Assembly (NCBI GenBank): GCA_900540005.1
Contig: UQEM01000039.1
Span: 1-18,373 of the forward strand
Origin: an uncultured Ruminococcus sp.
GTDB lineage: Bacteria; Bacillota; Clostridia; Oscillospirales; Ruminococcaceae
DNA: 18,373 nt
Reading direction: 5' to 3'
This document shows positions 7,101 through 13,976 of the stretch, in pieces (the stretch's first letter is position 1; the number at the start of each line of letters is the position of its first letter). The notes under the pieces are model-generated. The model searched no databases. It was not told where the DNA came from and was given only the letters and a program-made list of their open reading frames with translations. A program made the translations under genes and the position numbers.

Positions 7101-8012
7101 ATGAAGGATAAGGATAAAACCAAGGAAAGCGAACCTCTTGATGATGACAAAATAGACGTGAGCAAAAGCGTTTTTCAGGTCAACCGCGAAATGCATGAGC
7201 AGAAGCTTGCCGAGCTTGAGGAAAAGCAGAAGGAGCTTGAAAGACAGGCTCAGGAGCGGGAAAAGAAAAAGCGCGAGGCTTACGAGCGGCGTATTCTTGA
7301 GGAGAAAAAGGAGCTTATTCGCCTTAAACAGGGACTTATTGAGGAGAGCGAGACCATTCACGAGGAGCATGAGGAAGAACCGAAACTTTCGTTCTGGAAG
7401 AAGATCGGAAACTTCTTTTACCATAACAAGTGGTGGCTCGGTATCGGCACTTTCTTTGCGGTGGTGGCAGTTTTTCTGATCTACAACTTCATCAGCAAGC
7501 CGCGCCCCGATGTGACGATCCTTGTCATTGGCGAGTATGACAGCGTGGGTTATGCGGAAAATCTTGACGATTACATCGCCTCATTCGCGGAGGACTTCAA
7601 CGACAACGGAAAAACCGAGGTCGAAGTTTACTACATTCCCTACACGAAGGACGAATACAAGAATTACGCGAACGGCGTAGATGGAAAGCTTATGTCTCAG
7701 CTCCAGACGGCGGATTCGGTAATAGTGATCGGCGGAGCGAGTATAACGGATATTCTTGAGCCGGAGAATGTTTTCACCGACCTCAGCGAGATATATCCCG
7801 ATAATCCGCACGTTAAGGATTACTACTTTTACCTGAAGGACACGGATTTTGCAGAGCGAATAGGAGCTGATAAAGCTGACCTTGACGACAGTCTTTTCCT
7901 TGCGATAAGAAATCCGCAAAAGCTTCTGTATTCGGACTATAAGGACATGAAGGAAACTTACGATAAGGACTTTGAGGTGTTTGACAGAATAATTGCTGAT
8001 TTGTCTGAATAA
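7101..8012 (+). CDS. Single-pass membrane protein, cytoplasmic coiled coil, unknown function
   Basis: A 303-residue protein I do not recognise. Residues 1-25 are acidic; ~27-90 are a dense Glu/Lys/Arg coiled coil. A Trp- and Lys-flanked segment (FWKKIGNFFYHNKWW) leads into one hydrophobic span (~111-131), and residues ~137-303 form a soluble alpha/beta domain rich in Asp and Tyr. Positive charge before the span and no signal peptide suggest N-terminus inside and C-terminal domain outside. The outer part (DVTILVIGEYDSVGYAENLDDYIASF, then DSVIVIGGASITDIL) reads like one lobe of a solute-binding or Rossmann-like fold; that is inference. Start ATG is 5 nt past GGAG (7092-7095). It lies 49 bp after lysS, with no promoter seen, so it is probably the last gene of the greA operon. 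No strong terminator follows. Confidence 0.7.
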   Translation: MKDKDKTKESEPLDDDKIDVSKSVFQVNREMHEQKLAELEEKQKELERQAQEREKKKREAYERRILEEKKELIRLKQGLIEESETIHEEHEEEPKLSFWKKIGNFFYHNKWWLGIGTFFAVVAVFLIYNFISKPRPDVTILVIGEYDSVGYAENLDDYIASFAEDFNDNGKTEVEVYYIPYTKDEYKNYANGVDGKLMSQLQTADSVIVIGGASITDILEPENVFTDLSEIYPDNPHVKDYYFYLKDTDFAERIGADKADLDDSLFLAIRNPQKLLYSDYKDMKETYDKDFEVFDRIIADLSE

Positions 8013-8041
8013 CTCCTGCATATGCTTTTTGTCGAAAAGGA

Positions 8042-8070
8042 TTGCTTTTTTTAAAATTATGTGATATAAT
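8042..8070 (+). promoter_or_regulatory. Promoter for the TPP riboswitch-thiD-cytX operon
   Basis: TTGCTT (8042-8047), 17-bp spacer, TATAAT (8065-8070). The start near 8077 would fall at the left edge of the riboswitch, so the outermost P1 pairs depend on the exact start site. Confidence 0.8.
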
Positions 8071-8072
8071 AT

Positions 8073-8160
8073 ACTTACGGGAGCTCGTGGGACGGGCTGA
8101 GAGGGAAATGAAAGTTCCGACCGAACCTGATTTGGGTAATGCCAACGTAGGGAGCTAAGT
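8073..8160 (+). promoter_or_regulatory. TPP riboswitch (THI element)
   Basis: The two conserved cores of the thiamine pyrophosphate riboswitch are present: CTGAGAG (8098-8104) in the pyrimidine-sensing arm and ACCTGATTTGGGTAATGCC (8124-8142) followed by GTAGGGAGC (8147-8155) in the pyrophosphate-sensing arm. Closing stem P1 is ACTTA (8073-8077) with TAAGT (8156-8160). An intrinsic terminator begins 10 nt later, so binding of TPP is expected to stop transcription before thiD. An antiterminator pairing was not worked out. Confidence 0.96.
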
Positions 8161-8169
8161 GATCTATCT

Positions 8170-8206
8170 GAGCGTACCTGCCATAGGTGCGCTCATTTTT
8201 ATTTTT
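8170..8206 (+). terminator. Riboswitch-controlled intrinsic terminator
   Basis: GAGCGTACCT (8170-8179) pairs with AGGTGCGCTC (8185-8194) with a single G-U pair, loop GCCAT, then TTTTTATTTTT (8196-8206). Its position directly after P1 fits transcriptional control by TPP. Confidence 0.93.
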
Positions 8207-8221
8207 AGCCTTTCAGTTTTG

Positions 8222-8381
8222 CAGGTGTCTTTACGCGTGAGATACCTGATGTTACCGTGAACTCCCACCGCGGCAGATCGGGGGCACCACCTTCTGTCGC
8301 CATATAAAATTAATGCTAAGGCAACACCGTGCAAAGTCATAAGCCGGTGTTGTCCTGAGGATCGGTCTATAAGACGGATCC
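8222..8381 (+). promoter_or_regulatory. Structured leader between the thiamine terminator and thiD
   Basis: About 200 nt separate the terminator from the thiD start, with no reading frame of note. Three strong hairpins are visible: CAGGTGTCT/AGATACCTG (8222-8230/8240-8248); a 10-bp stem at 8320-8329/8345-8354; and GGATC-G-GTCT with AGAC-G-GATCC (8359-8368/8372-8381), a nearly perfect hairpin with a three-base loop ending 12 nt before the ribosome site. A weaker CTCCC/GGGGG pairing is at 8262-8266/8280-8284. I do not recognise a known riboswitch. It may be translational control or a message stabiliser. Confidence 0.45.
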
Positions 8382-8407
8382 AGATCATGAAAAGGAGTAA
8401 TGAAAAA

Positions 8408-9214
8408 ATGAGAACAGCATTAACGATCGCAGGAAGCGATTCCTGCGGAGGCGCCGGCATTCAGGCAGATCTGAAAACAATGACTATGAATGGTGTTTTT
8501 GCAATGAGCGCGGTAACAGCACTCACAGCGCAAAACACGACCGGCGTTACAGGAATTATGGAAGTCACACCCGACTTTCTCGGACAGCAGATAGACGCGG
8601 TATTTACCGATATCCGTCCTGATGCGGTCAAGATAGGAATGGTCGCATCGGAGGGGCTTATTGCCAGAATTGCGGAGCGGCTTCGCTTTTACAAGGCAGA
8701 GAACATCGTTGTAGACCCTGTAATGGTTGCAACGAGCGGAGCAAGGCTTATTGCGGACGGAGCTGTTGAGGCTCTGAAAAGGGAACTCCTGCCGCTTGCT
8801 GCTCTGCTCACCCCGAATATTCCCGAGGCGGAAGTGCTCTCGGAGATGAAGATTTCCGACGCCGAAGATATGATAAAGGCAGCCGAAAAAATAAGCGGCG
8901 AATACGGCTGTGCTGTGCTCTGCAAGGGCGGACACAACCTCAACGACGCAAACGATCTTCTCTATTCAAACGGCAGCTGGCGCTGGTTTGAGGGCAAGAG
9001 GATAAACAATCCGAACACTCACGGTACGGGCTGTACGCTTTCAAGCGCGATCGCATCAAATCTCGCGAAGGGCTTTTCACTGGAGACTTCCGTTGAACGT
9101 GCGAAAGAGTATATTTCGGGCGCTCTCGCGGCTATGCTCGACCTTGGAAAGGGAAGCGGCCCTATGGATCACGCCTTTGCTCTTGGCGGAGTATTTGCAG
9201 AGGAGGCTGAGTGA
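8408..9214 (+). CDS. thiD: ThiD, hydroxymethylpyrimidine / HMP-phosphate kinase
   Basis: A 268-residue ribokinase-fold enzyme that phosphorylates 4-amino-5-hydroxymethyl-2-methylpyrimidine (HMP) and HMP-P to HMP-PP, the pyrimidine half of thiamine. Family marks are the N-terminal ALTIAGSDSCGGAGIQADLKT, GMV near 78-80, VVDPVM (101-106), TPNIPEAE (135-142) and the anion-hole/catalytic loop NTHGTGCT (203-210, Cys209). An in-frame ATG exists at 8387, but it lies upstream of the ribosome site GGAG (8394-8397); ATG 8408 is 10 nt beyond and gives the conserved N-terminus. It is under the TPP riboswitch and 1 bp from cytX. No thiE or thiM is fused or adjacent, so those steps must be encoded elsewhere. 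Confidence 0.95.
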   Translation: MRTALTIAGSDSCGGAGIQADLKTMTMNGVFAMSAVTALTAQNTTGVTGIMEVTPDFLGQQIDAVFTDIRPDAVKIGMVASEGLIARIAERLRFYKAENIVVDPVMVATSGARLIADGAVEALKRELLPLAALLTPNIPEAEVLSEMKISDAEDMIKAAEKISGEYGCAVLCKGGHNLNDANDLLYSNGSWRWFEGKRINNPNTHGTGCTLSSAIASNLAKGFSLETSVERAKEYISGALAAMLDLGKGSGPMDHAFALGGVFAEEAE

Positions 9215-9215
9215 A

Positions 9216-10397
9216 ATGGGTAAAAAAGGCACTTCTATATATGAAAATGGACTGATATGGTTCGGAGCAGGAGTTTCGCTCGCCGAAATCCTGACAGGTA
9301 CATATTTTGCTCCGCTTGGTTTTGGCAAGGGACTTGCCGCTGTTATAATCGGTCACATGATCGGCTGTGCAATGCTTTTTGCGGCAGGACTTATCGGCGG
9401 AAAGGCTCGCAGGAGCGCAATGGAGACGGTAAAAATGAGCTTTGGCAGCAAGGGCGGAATTTTCTTCTCCGTGCTTAATGTGCTCCAGCTCGTTGGCTGG
9501 ACAGCTATCATGATCTATGATGGAGCTTTGGCTGCAAACGGTATCTTCAAGACGGGCGCTTGGCTGTGGAGCCTCATAATCGGCGCGCTAATAATAGTGT
9601 GGATACTTATCGGTATCAGCAATCTCGGAAAGGTGAACACCGTGGCAATGGCGGCACTTTTTGTCCTGACGCTGATTTTGTGCAAGGTCATCTTCTTTGA
9701 TGGCAGTAAGCTTCCTGTTGCGGACGGCGATGCCATGAGTTTCGGTGCGGCAGTTGAGCTTTCTGTTGCTATGCCTCTTTCGTGGCTGCCGCTTATAAGC
9801 GACTATACCCGCGAGGCTGAAAAGCCTGCCGCAGCAACTGCTGTAAGCGCAATAGTATACGGAATTATAAGCTGCTGGATGTACGTTATCGGCATGGGAG
9901 CTGCAATTTTCACGGGCGAATCCGACATAGCACAGATAATGGTAAAGGCTGGTCTCGGCATTGCAGGACTTCTCATAATTGTATTTTCGACAGTTACAAC
10001 GACTTTCCTTGACGCTTATTCAGCCGGAATTTCGGGACAGTCGATATTTGCCAAGATAAAGGGCAAATGGATAGCAGTTGCGGCAGCCGTTATCGGAACT
10101 CTGGGCGCGGTAATTTTCCCGATGGACGATATCACCAATTTCCTCTATCTCATCGGTTCGGTGTTTGCTCCTATGATAGCGGTGCAGATCGCGGATTACT
10201 TTATTCTGCGCCGTGATTCCTCGGATAAGAGCTTCAACGCGGTAAACTGCGTTGTGTGGGTGATCGGCTTTGTTCTGTACAGACTGCTGATGAGAGTGGA
10301 CATTCCCGTAGGAAATACCCTTCCCGACATGGCGGCTACAATAGTTATATGCATTGCCGCAAATAAGATCTTTTCTTCAAAAACTGCCGATAAATAA
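9216..10397 (+). CDS. cytX: CytX-type hydroxymethylpyrimidine permease (NCS1 family)
   Basis: A 393-residue integral membrane protein with about 11-12 hydrophobic helices, assigned to the nucleobase:cation symporter-1 family. The N-terminus SIYENGLIWFGAGVSLAEILTGTYFAPLG and the following GHMIG match CytX, the putative HMP transporter typically placed under TPP riboswitches. Uptake of HMP would feed ThiD, so the pair is a salvage unit. The start is ATG 9216, one base after the thiD stop, with AGGAGG (9201-9206) inside the end of thiD. The reading frame stays open upstream to 9093 within thiD, but that extension is a shadow. Substrate is inferred from family and riboswitch context; cytosine or another pyrimidine is the alternative. 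Confidence 0.9.
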   Translation: MGKKGTSIYENGLIWFGAGVSLAEILTGTYFAPLGFGKGLAAVIIGHMIGCAMLFAAGLIGGKARRSAMETVKMSFGSKGGIFFSVLNVLQLVGWTAIMIYDGALAANGIFKTGAWLWSLIIGALIIVWILIGISNLGKVNTVAMAALFVLTLILCKVIFFDGSKLPVADGDAMSFGAAVELSVAMPLSWLPLISDYTREAEKPAAATAVSAIVYGIISCWMYVIGMGAAIFTGESDIAQIMVKAGLGIAGLLIIVFSTVTTTFLDAYSAGISGQSIFAKIKGKWIAVAAAVIGTLGAVIFPMDDITNFLYLIGSVFAPMIAVQIADYFILRRDSSDKSFNAVNCVVWVIGFVLYRLLMRVDIPVGNTLPDMAATIVICIAANKIFSSKTADK

Positions 10398-10404
10398 GGC
10401 TGTA

Positions 10405-10440
10405 AGAGCTGCCCGCACTGTGGAGCAGCTCTTTTTATTT
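10405..10440 (+). terminator. Intrinsic terminator after cytX
   Basis: AGAGCTGC (10405-10412) pairs perfectly with GCAGCTCT (10425-10432), followed by TTTTTATTT (10432-10440). It starts 8 bp past the stop codon. Confidence 0.93.
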
Positions 10441-10521
10441 GTGCGTTATGCACATAAGGAGGGAAACTTTTTGCGCGCATCGACGGAAATTCTGTTAAAT
10501 CGCGGATAAATACAAAAATTA

Positions 10522-10550
10522 TTGCTTTATTCTTTCAAATGTGCTATAAT
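10522..10550 (+). promoter_or_regulatory. Promoter for hpt and the purine permease
   Basis: TTGCTT (10522-10527), 17-bp spacer, TATAAT (10545-10550). Predicted start near 10557, leaving a leader of about 104 nt before hpt. Confidence 0.85.
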
Positions 10551-10558
10551 AAGTGAAA

Positions 10559-10634
10559 GCTTTACGGCAAAACCGTACAAAGCACCCCTGACGGCTTTGT
10601 ACGGTATTGTCTTACTTTTTTCTGCAAATGCAGA
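10559..10634 (+). promoter_or_regulatory. hpt leader with two mutually exclusive hairpins
   Basis: A central segment CCGTACAAAGC (10573-10583) can pair in two ways. Pairing downstream gives a perfect 12-bp hairpin, ACCGTACAAAGC (10572-10583) with GCTTTGTACGGT (10594-10605). Pairing upstream uses GCTTTACGG (10559-10567), giving nine pairs with a two-base bulge around the loop CAAAA. A small TCTGC/GCAGA hairpin (10621-10634) follows, and a T-run lies at 10616-10621, too far from the big hairpin for a standard terminator. This has the geometry of a regulatory switch. It lacks the conserved core of the known purine (guanine/adenine) riboswitch. Confidence 0.5.
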
Positions 10635-10660
10635 CAAATTTCTGATAAGAGGTGGCATTA

Positions 10661-11209
10661 ATGAATTTTACAAGCAGGGAGGAGTATGAGGGACACATTA
10701 AAGGTGTACTCATTTCAAAAGAGGAGATAAGCGAGGCTGTGGAAAAAGCAGGAAAGCTTATCGATTCACTGTATGACGGTTCACCGATACTTCTGGTTAG
10801 CATTCTCAAGGGTGCTTTTGTCTTTCTGGCTGATTTGAGCCGCGCGGTAAGCGTTCCGTGTGAGATCGGATTTATGGCGGCAAAGAGCTACTTTGAATCT
10901 ACCGAATCTTCTGGCAACGTTGAGATAACGCTCGACCTGTCGCAGGACATCAGCAAGTACAACGTCATCATCGTTGAGGACATCATTGACACAGGCAGAA
11001 CGCTGAAAGAGGTTGCGAAGATACTCAAGAGCCGCGATCCGCTTTCACTCAGGATAATAACACTGCTGGACAAGCCTGATCGCAGGCTCGTTGACATAAA
11101 GGCAGATTATTCACTTTTCACAATTCCTGACAAGTTCGTTATAGGATACGGTCTGGATTACAGTGAGTATTACAGAAATCTTCCGTGCATAGCAGAATTT
11201 GAAGAATAG
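10661..11209 (+). CDS. hpt: Hypoxanthine phosphoribosyltransferase
   Basis: A 182-residue type I phosphoribosyltransferase that joins hypoxanthine (and usually guanine) to PRPP to make IMP or GMP in purine salvage. The PRPP-binding loop VIIVEDIIDTGRTL is at 102-115, with SILKGAF (47-53) before it and the C-terminal DKFVIGYGLDYSEYYRNLP that closes the nucleotide site. Length is normal. An in-frame GTG at 10652 overlaps the ribosome site AGAGGTGG (10648-10655), so ATG 10661 is chosen. The purine permease gene starts 11 bp downstream, with its ribosome site overlapping the hpt stop codon; the pair forms an uptake-and-capture unit. Confidence 0.96.
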   Translation: MNFTSREEYEGHIKGVLISKEEISEAVEKAGKLIDSLYDGSPILLVSILKGAFVFLADLSRAVSVPCEIGFMAAKSYFESTESSGNVEITLDLSQDISKYNVIIVEDIIDTGRTLKEVAKILKSRDPLSLRIITLLDKPDRRLVDIKADYSLFTIPDKFVIGYGLDYSEYYRNLPCIAEFEE

Positions 11210-11220
11210 GAGTTGTAAAA

Positions 11221-12579
11221 ATGTTAGAAAAATTATTCAAGCTGAAAGAAAACAAAACCACAGTTAAGACCGAGCTTGCCGCAGGTCTTACAACATTCAT
11301 GACAATGGCGTACATACTTGCGGTAAACCCCAGCGTACTCTCAACGACGGGAATGGACAGCACAGCAGTTCTTCTCGCAACTTGTCTTGCGTCATTCATA
11401 GGAACAGCTTGCATGGCTTTCATGGCAAATCTTCCGTTCGCGCTTTCGGCAGGAATGGGACTGAATGCGTACATGGCATACACGGTCTGCGGGATCTACG
11501 GCTATTCATGGCAGGTAGCGCTTCTTGCAGTTTTCATCGAGGGAATCATATTCATCATACTTTCGCTTACGAATGTCCGCGAGGCGATATTCAACGCGAT
11601 ACCGCTCTCTCTGAAACGCGCTGTATCGGTCGGGATTGGACTCTTTATCGCTTTCATCGGACTTCAGAATGCCGGACTTGCTGTTGACTCGGCAACCCTC
11701 GTATCACTTGTAAATTTCCGCGAAAACTTCAGCACGACAGGAATTTGTGCCCTGCTTGCACTTATCGGACTTCTCATGACATCTATCCTTTACATCAAAA
11801 AGGTGAAAGGTTCGATACTCATTGGAATTTTCGGAACATGGATCCTCGGGATCATCTGCCAGTTGGTTCATATTTATGTTCCCGACAATGAGAGCTATTT
11901 CTCACTTCTGCCTACTTTCAAAATGACAGACTTCTCCAAGCTTGGCGAGACATTCGGACAGTGTTTCAATGTCGATATGAGCGGCGTAGGAATTTTCAAC
12001 TTCGTTGTTGTAATTTTCTCGTTCCTGTTCGTTGACCTTTTCGATACTCTCGGAACGCTCATCGGCGTAAGCACAAAGGCAAATATGCTTGACAAGGACG
12101 GAAAGCTCCCGAAGATAAAGCCTGCTCTTCTTGCAGATGCAGTCGCAACATCAGCAGGTGCAGTCCTCGGTACATCTACCACAACCACATTTGTTGAGTC
12201 ATCTTCAGGTGTAGCGGCAGGCGGCAGAACGGGTCTTACCGCACTCACGACAGCGGTTCTCTTCCTGCTCTCAATGCTCTTTGCACCGATATTCATTGCT
12301 ATTCCGTCATTTGCAACAGCTCCTGCACTCATTCTTGTAGGATTCCTCATGTTCAGCACGATTTCGGAGATAAAGCTCAGTGAAAAGAATTACGCTTCTG
12401 CCATCCCCGCATACCTCTGCATTATCGCAATGCCGCTGTTCTACAGCATATCAGAGGGTATTGCTATCGGCGTAATTTCGTTCGTTGTTATCAATCTCAT
12501 CTGCGGCAAGAGAAAGGAGATCAACCCGATCATGTACGTTCTTGCGGTTCTTTTCGTTCTCAAGTATGTATTCCTTTAA
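11221..12579 (+). CDS. pbuG: Guanine/hypoxanthine permease, NCS2 (AzgA/PbuG-like)
   Basis: A 452-residue membrane transporter with 12-14 predicted helices, importing purine bases by proton symport. The N-terminus (KTELAAGLTTFMTMAYILAVNP) and SAGMGLNAYMAY (76-87) are characteristic of the AzgA branch of NCS2. VDLFDTLG (271-278) and the GTSTTTTFVESSSGVAAGGRTG segment, with Glu326, form the core substrate site. AGGAG at the hpt stop serves as ribosome site. Being in an operon with hpt supports hypoxanthine or guanine as substrate; adenine remains possible within this branch. The gene symbol is by closest family resemblance. Confidence 0.92.
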   Translation: MLEKLFKLKENKTTVKTELAAGLTTFMTMAYILAVNPSVLSTTGMDSTAVLLATCLASFIGTACMAFMANLPFALSAGMGLNAYMAYTVCGIYGYSWQVALLAVFIEGIIFIILSLTNVREAIFNAIPLSLKRAVSVGIGLFIAFIGLQNAGLAVDSATLVSLVNFRENFSTTGICALLALIGLLMTSILYIKKVKGSILIGIFGTWILGIICQLVHIYVPDNESYFSLLPTFKMTDFSKLGETFGQCFNVDMSGVGIFNFVVVIFSFLFVDLFDTLGTLIGVSTKANMLDKDGKLPKIKPALLADAVATSAGAVLGTSTTTTFVESSSGVAAGGRTGLTALTTAVLFLLSMLFAPIFIAIPSFATAPALILVGFLMFSTISEIKLSEKNYASAIPAYLCIIAMPLFYSISEGIAIGVISFVVINLICGKRKEINPIMYVLAVLFVLKYVFL

Positions 12580-12594
12580 TTTTTGCACCCAAAG

Positions 12595-12624
12595 AAGCAG
12601 TTCCACTCGTGGGACTGCTTTTTT
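12595..12624 (+). terminator. Intrinsic terminator after the purine permease
   Basis: AAGCAGTTCC (12595-12604) pairs with GGGACTGCTT (12611-12620), one G-U pair, loop ACTCGT, with Ts to 12624. The next promoter begins only 5 bp later. Confidence 0.93.
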
Positions 12625-12629
12625 ATGTC

Positions 12630-12657
12630 TTGACAAAATTGAAAATGAGAGTATAAT
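12630..12657 (+). promoter_or_regulatory. Sigma-A promoter for the antiporter gene
   Basis: TTGACA (12630-12635), 16-bp spacer, TATAAT (12652-12657), almost abutting the preceding terminator. Predicted leader of about 52 nt. Confidence 0.88.
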
Positions 12658-12715
12658 TAATAGGAAACCGTATTTAAAAAATATGTTTGCAAAAATCAAA
12701 TAGGAGTGATTTATT

Positions 12716-13918
12716 ATGGAAACCTACGAAATACTTCGCGATCTGGCAATAATAATTATTTCCGCGAAACTTTTCGGACTTATCGCGAGAAAATGCAAAG
12801 CACCTATGGTGGTCGGCGAGATCATAGCCGGTCTTATAATCGGCCCGTGCCTGCTTAATGTGGTTCAGCCATCGGATTTTATCAGTCAGATGGCGGAGAT
12901 CGGCGTTATACTCATCATGTTCTCAGCAGGACTTGAGACTAATCTTCAGGAGCTTAAAAAGTCGGGACTTATCGCCCTTCTGATAGCCTGTGTCGGAGTT
13001 ATCGTGCCGCTTATCTGCGGAGCGCTGCTGTTTATGTGTTTCCACGGATTTGCCTCGTGGGGTTCGGACGAATTCTTCAAGGCCGTGTTCGTTGGCTGTA
13101 TCATGACCGCTACATCGGTCGGAATCACGGTTGAAACTCTCAAGGAAATGGGCTACCTCAGCACGCGTGTCGGTCAGACGATACTCAGCGCGGCTATTAT
13201 TGATGATATTATTGGAATTATCGCGCTTACGTTCGTGCTCGGATTCAAAGACCCCGGCAGCAATACTCTGCTTGTAATCGGAAAAGTTTTCCTTTTCCTT
13301 GCGCTTTCGGTCGTGCTCGGTTATATCTTCTACCGCGTATTCAAGGTTGTGGACGAGAGATATCCCCACACGAGAAGGATCCCGATAATTGCGATAACGC
13401 TCTGCTTTATTATGGCTTATGTAGCTGAAAAGTACTTTGGGATCGCTGACATTACGGGAGCATACATCGCAGGAATCATTCTGTGCAACGTCCGCGATGC
13501 AGAATACATAGACCGCCGTGTAAGTATCAACGGTTACATGATATTTGCACCTATTTTCTTTGTCGGAATCGGACTAAAGACAAGTTTCGACAACATTGAC
13601 AGCAGCATGATACTTTTCTCAATAGGTTTTGTTATAGTGGCTATGCTCAGTAAGGTCATCGGCTGCGGAACTGTTGCAAAAGCTTGCAGATTCAGTTGGC
13701 TCGACAGCCTGAAAATCGGTGCAGGAATGATGACCAGAGGCGAGGTTGCACTTATTATCACGAATAAGGGACTCGGTCTTAATATCATTGATTCGTCATA
13801 TTTTACAGCCGTAATCCTTCTTATTATCGTATCAAGCGTAGTAACTCCGATAATTCTGAAACTGCTCTTTAAAAAGCACGAAAAAGCTTCACCGCAGAAA
13901 GCGGCTGCGGCAAAATAA
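12716..13918 (+). CDS. Cation/proton antiporter, CPA2 family
   Basis: A 400-residue membrane protein with about 12-13 hydrophobic helices, of the Na+/H+ exchanger fold (KefB/NapA-like). Signature elements are APMVVGEIIAGLIIGP (29-44), the unwound-helix stretch TATSVGIT (131-138) and paired aspartates D163-D164 in AAIIDDIIGII, the ion-binding pair typical of electrogenic CPA2 exchangers. TRGEVALII in a late helix is also conserved. It stops after the membrane domain, with no TrkA-N/RCK nucleotide-binding domain as in full KefB/KefC, only a short basic Ala-rich tail. Ribosome site AGGAG (12702-12706) is 9 nt from the ATG. It is a single-gene unit, likely in sodium or potassium and pH homeostasis. 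Which ion is carried cannot be read from sequence alone. Confidence 0.9.
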   Translation: METYEILRDLAIIIISAKLFGLIARKCKAPMVVGEIIAGLIIGPCLLNVVQPSDFISQMAEIGVILIMFSAGLETNLQELKKSGLIALLIACVGVIVPLICGALLFMCFHGFASWGSDEFFKAVFVGCIMTATSVGITVETLKEMGYLSTRVGQTILSAAIIDDIIGIIALTFVLGFKDPGSNTLLVIGKVFLFLALSVVLGYIFYRVFKVVDERYPHTRRIPIIAITLCFIMAYVAEKYFGIADITGAYIAGIILCNVRDAEYIDRRVSINGYMIFAPIFFVGIGLKTSFDNIDSSMILFSIGFVIVAMLSKVIGCGTVAKACRFSWLDSLKIGAGMMTRGEVALIITNKGLGLNIIDSSYFTAVILLIIVSSVVTPIILKLLFKKHEKASPQKAAAAK

Positions 13919-13932
13919 AAGATACATAAAAA

Positions 13933-13959
13933 AGCGCCTCATCATTATGATGAGGCGCT
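13933..13959. terminator. Shared terminator between convergent genes
   Basis: A 12-bp perfect stem (13933-13944 with 13948-13959) and a three-base loop, between the antiporter (+) and the GH9 gene (-). On the - strand it is followed by six Us, so it is a full terminator for the cellulase operon. On the + strand the tract after it (TCAGTTTGTATTTG) is mixed, so it is less efficient for the antiporter. Confidence 0.92.
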
Positions 13960-13976
13960 CAGTTTGTATTTGTGCT

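Noticed and set aside
8164..8460. 98-codon reading frame on the - strand across the thiamine leader
   Set aside because: It is antisense to the terminator, the leader hairpins and the start of thiD, and shows no family features.
9093..9215. 41-residue N-terminal extension of CytX overlapping thiD
   Set aside because: It is a frame shadow of thiD; AGGAGG at 9201-9206 points to ATG 9216 and the family N-terminus begins there.
10456..10509. Perfect ribosome site (AAGGAGGG) followed 8 nt later by a TTG start and a 12-codon reading frame
   Set aside because: It lies between the cytX terminator and the hpt promoter, so it should not be transcribed, and it is too short to judge; probably chance.
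10551..10660. Canonical purine riboswitch upstream of hpt
   Set aside because: The conserved junction and loop sequences of the guanine/adenine aptamer are not present; only the alternative hairpins are supported.
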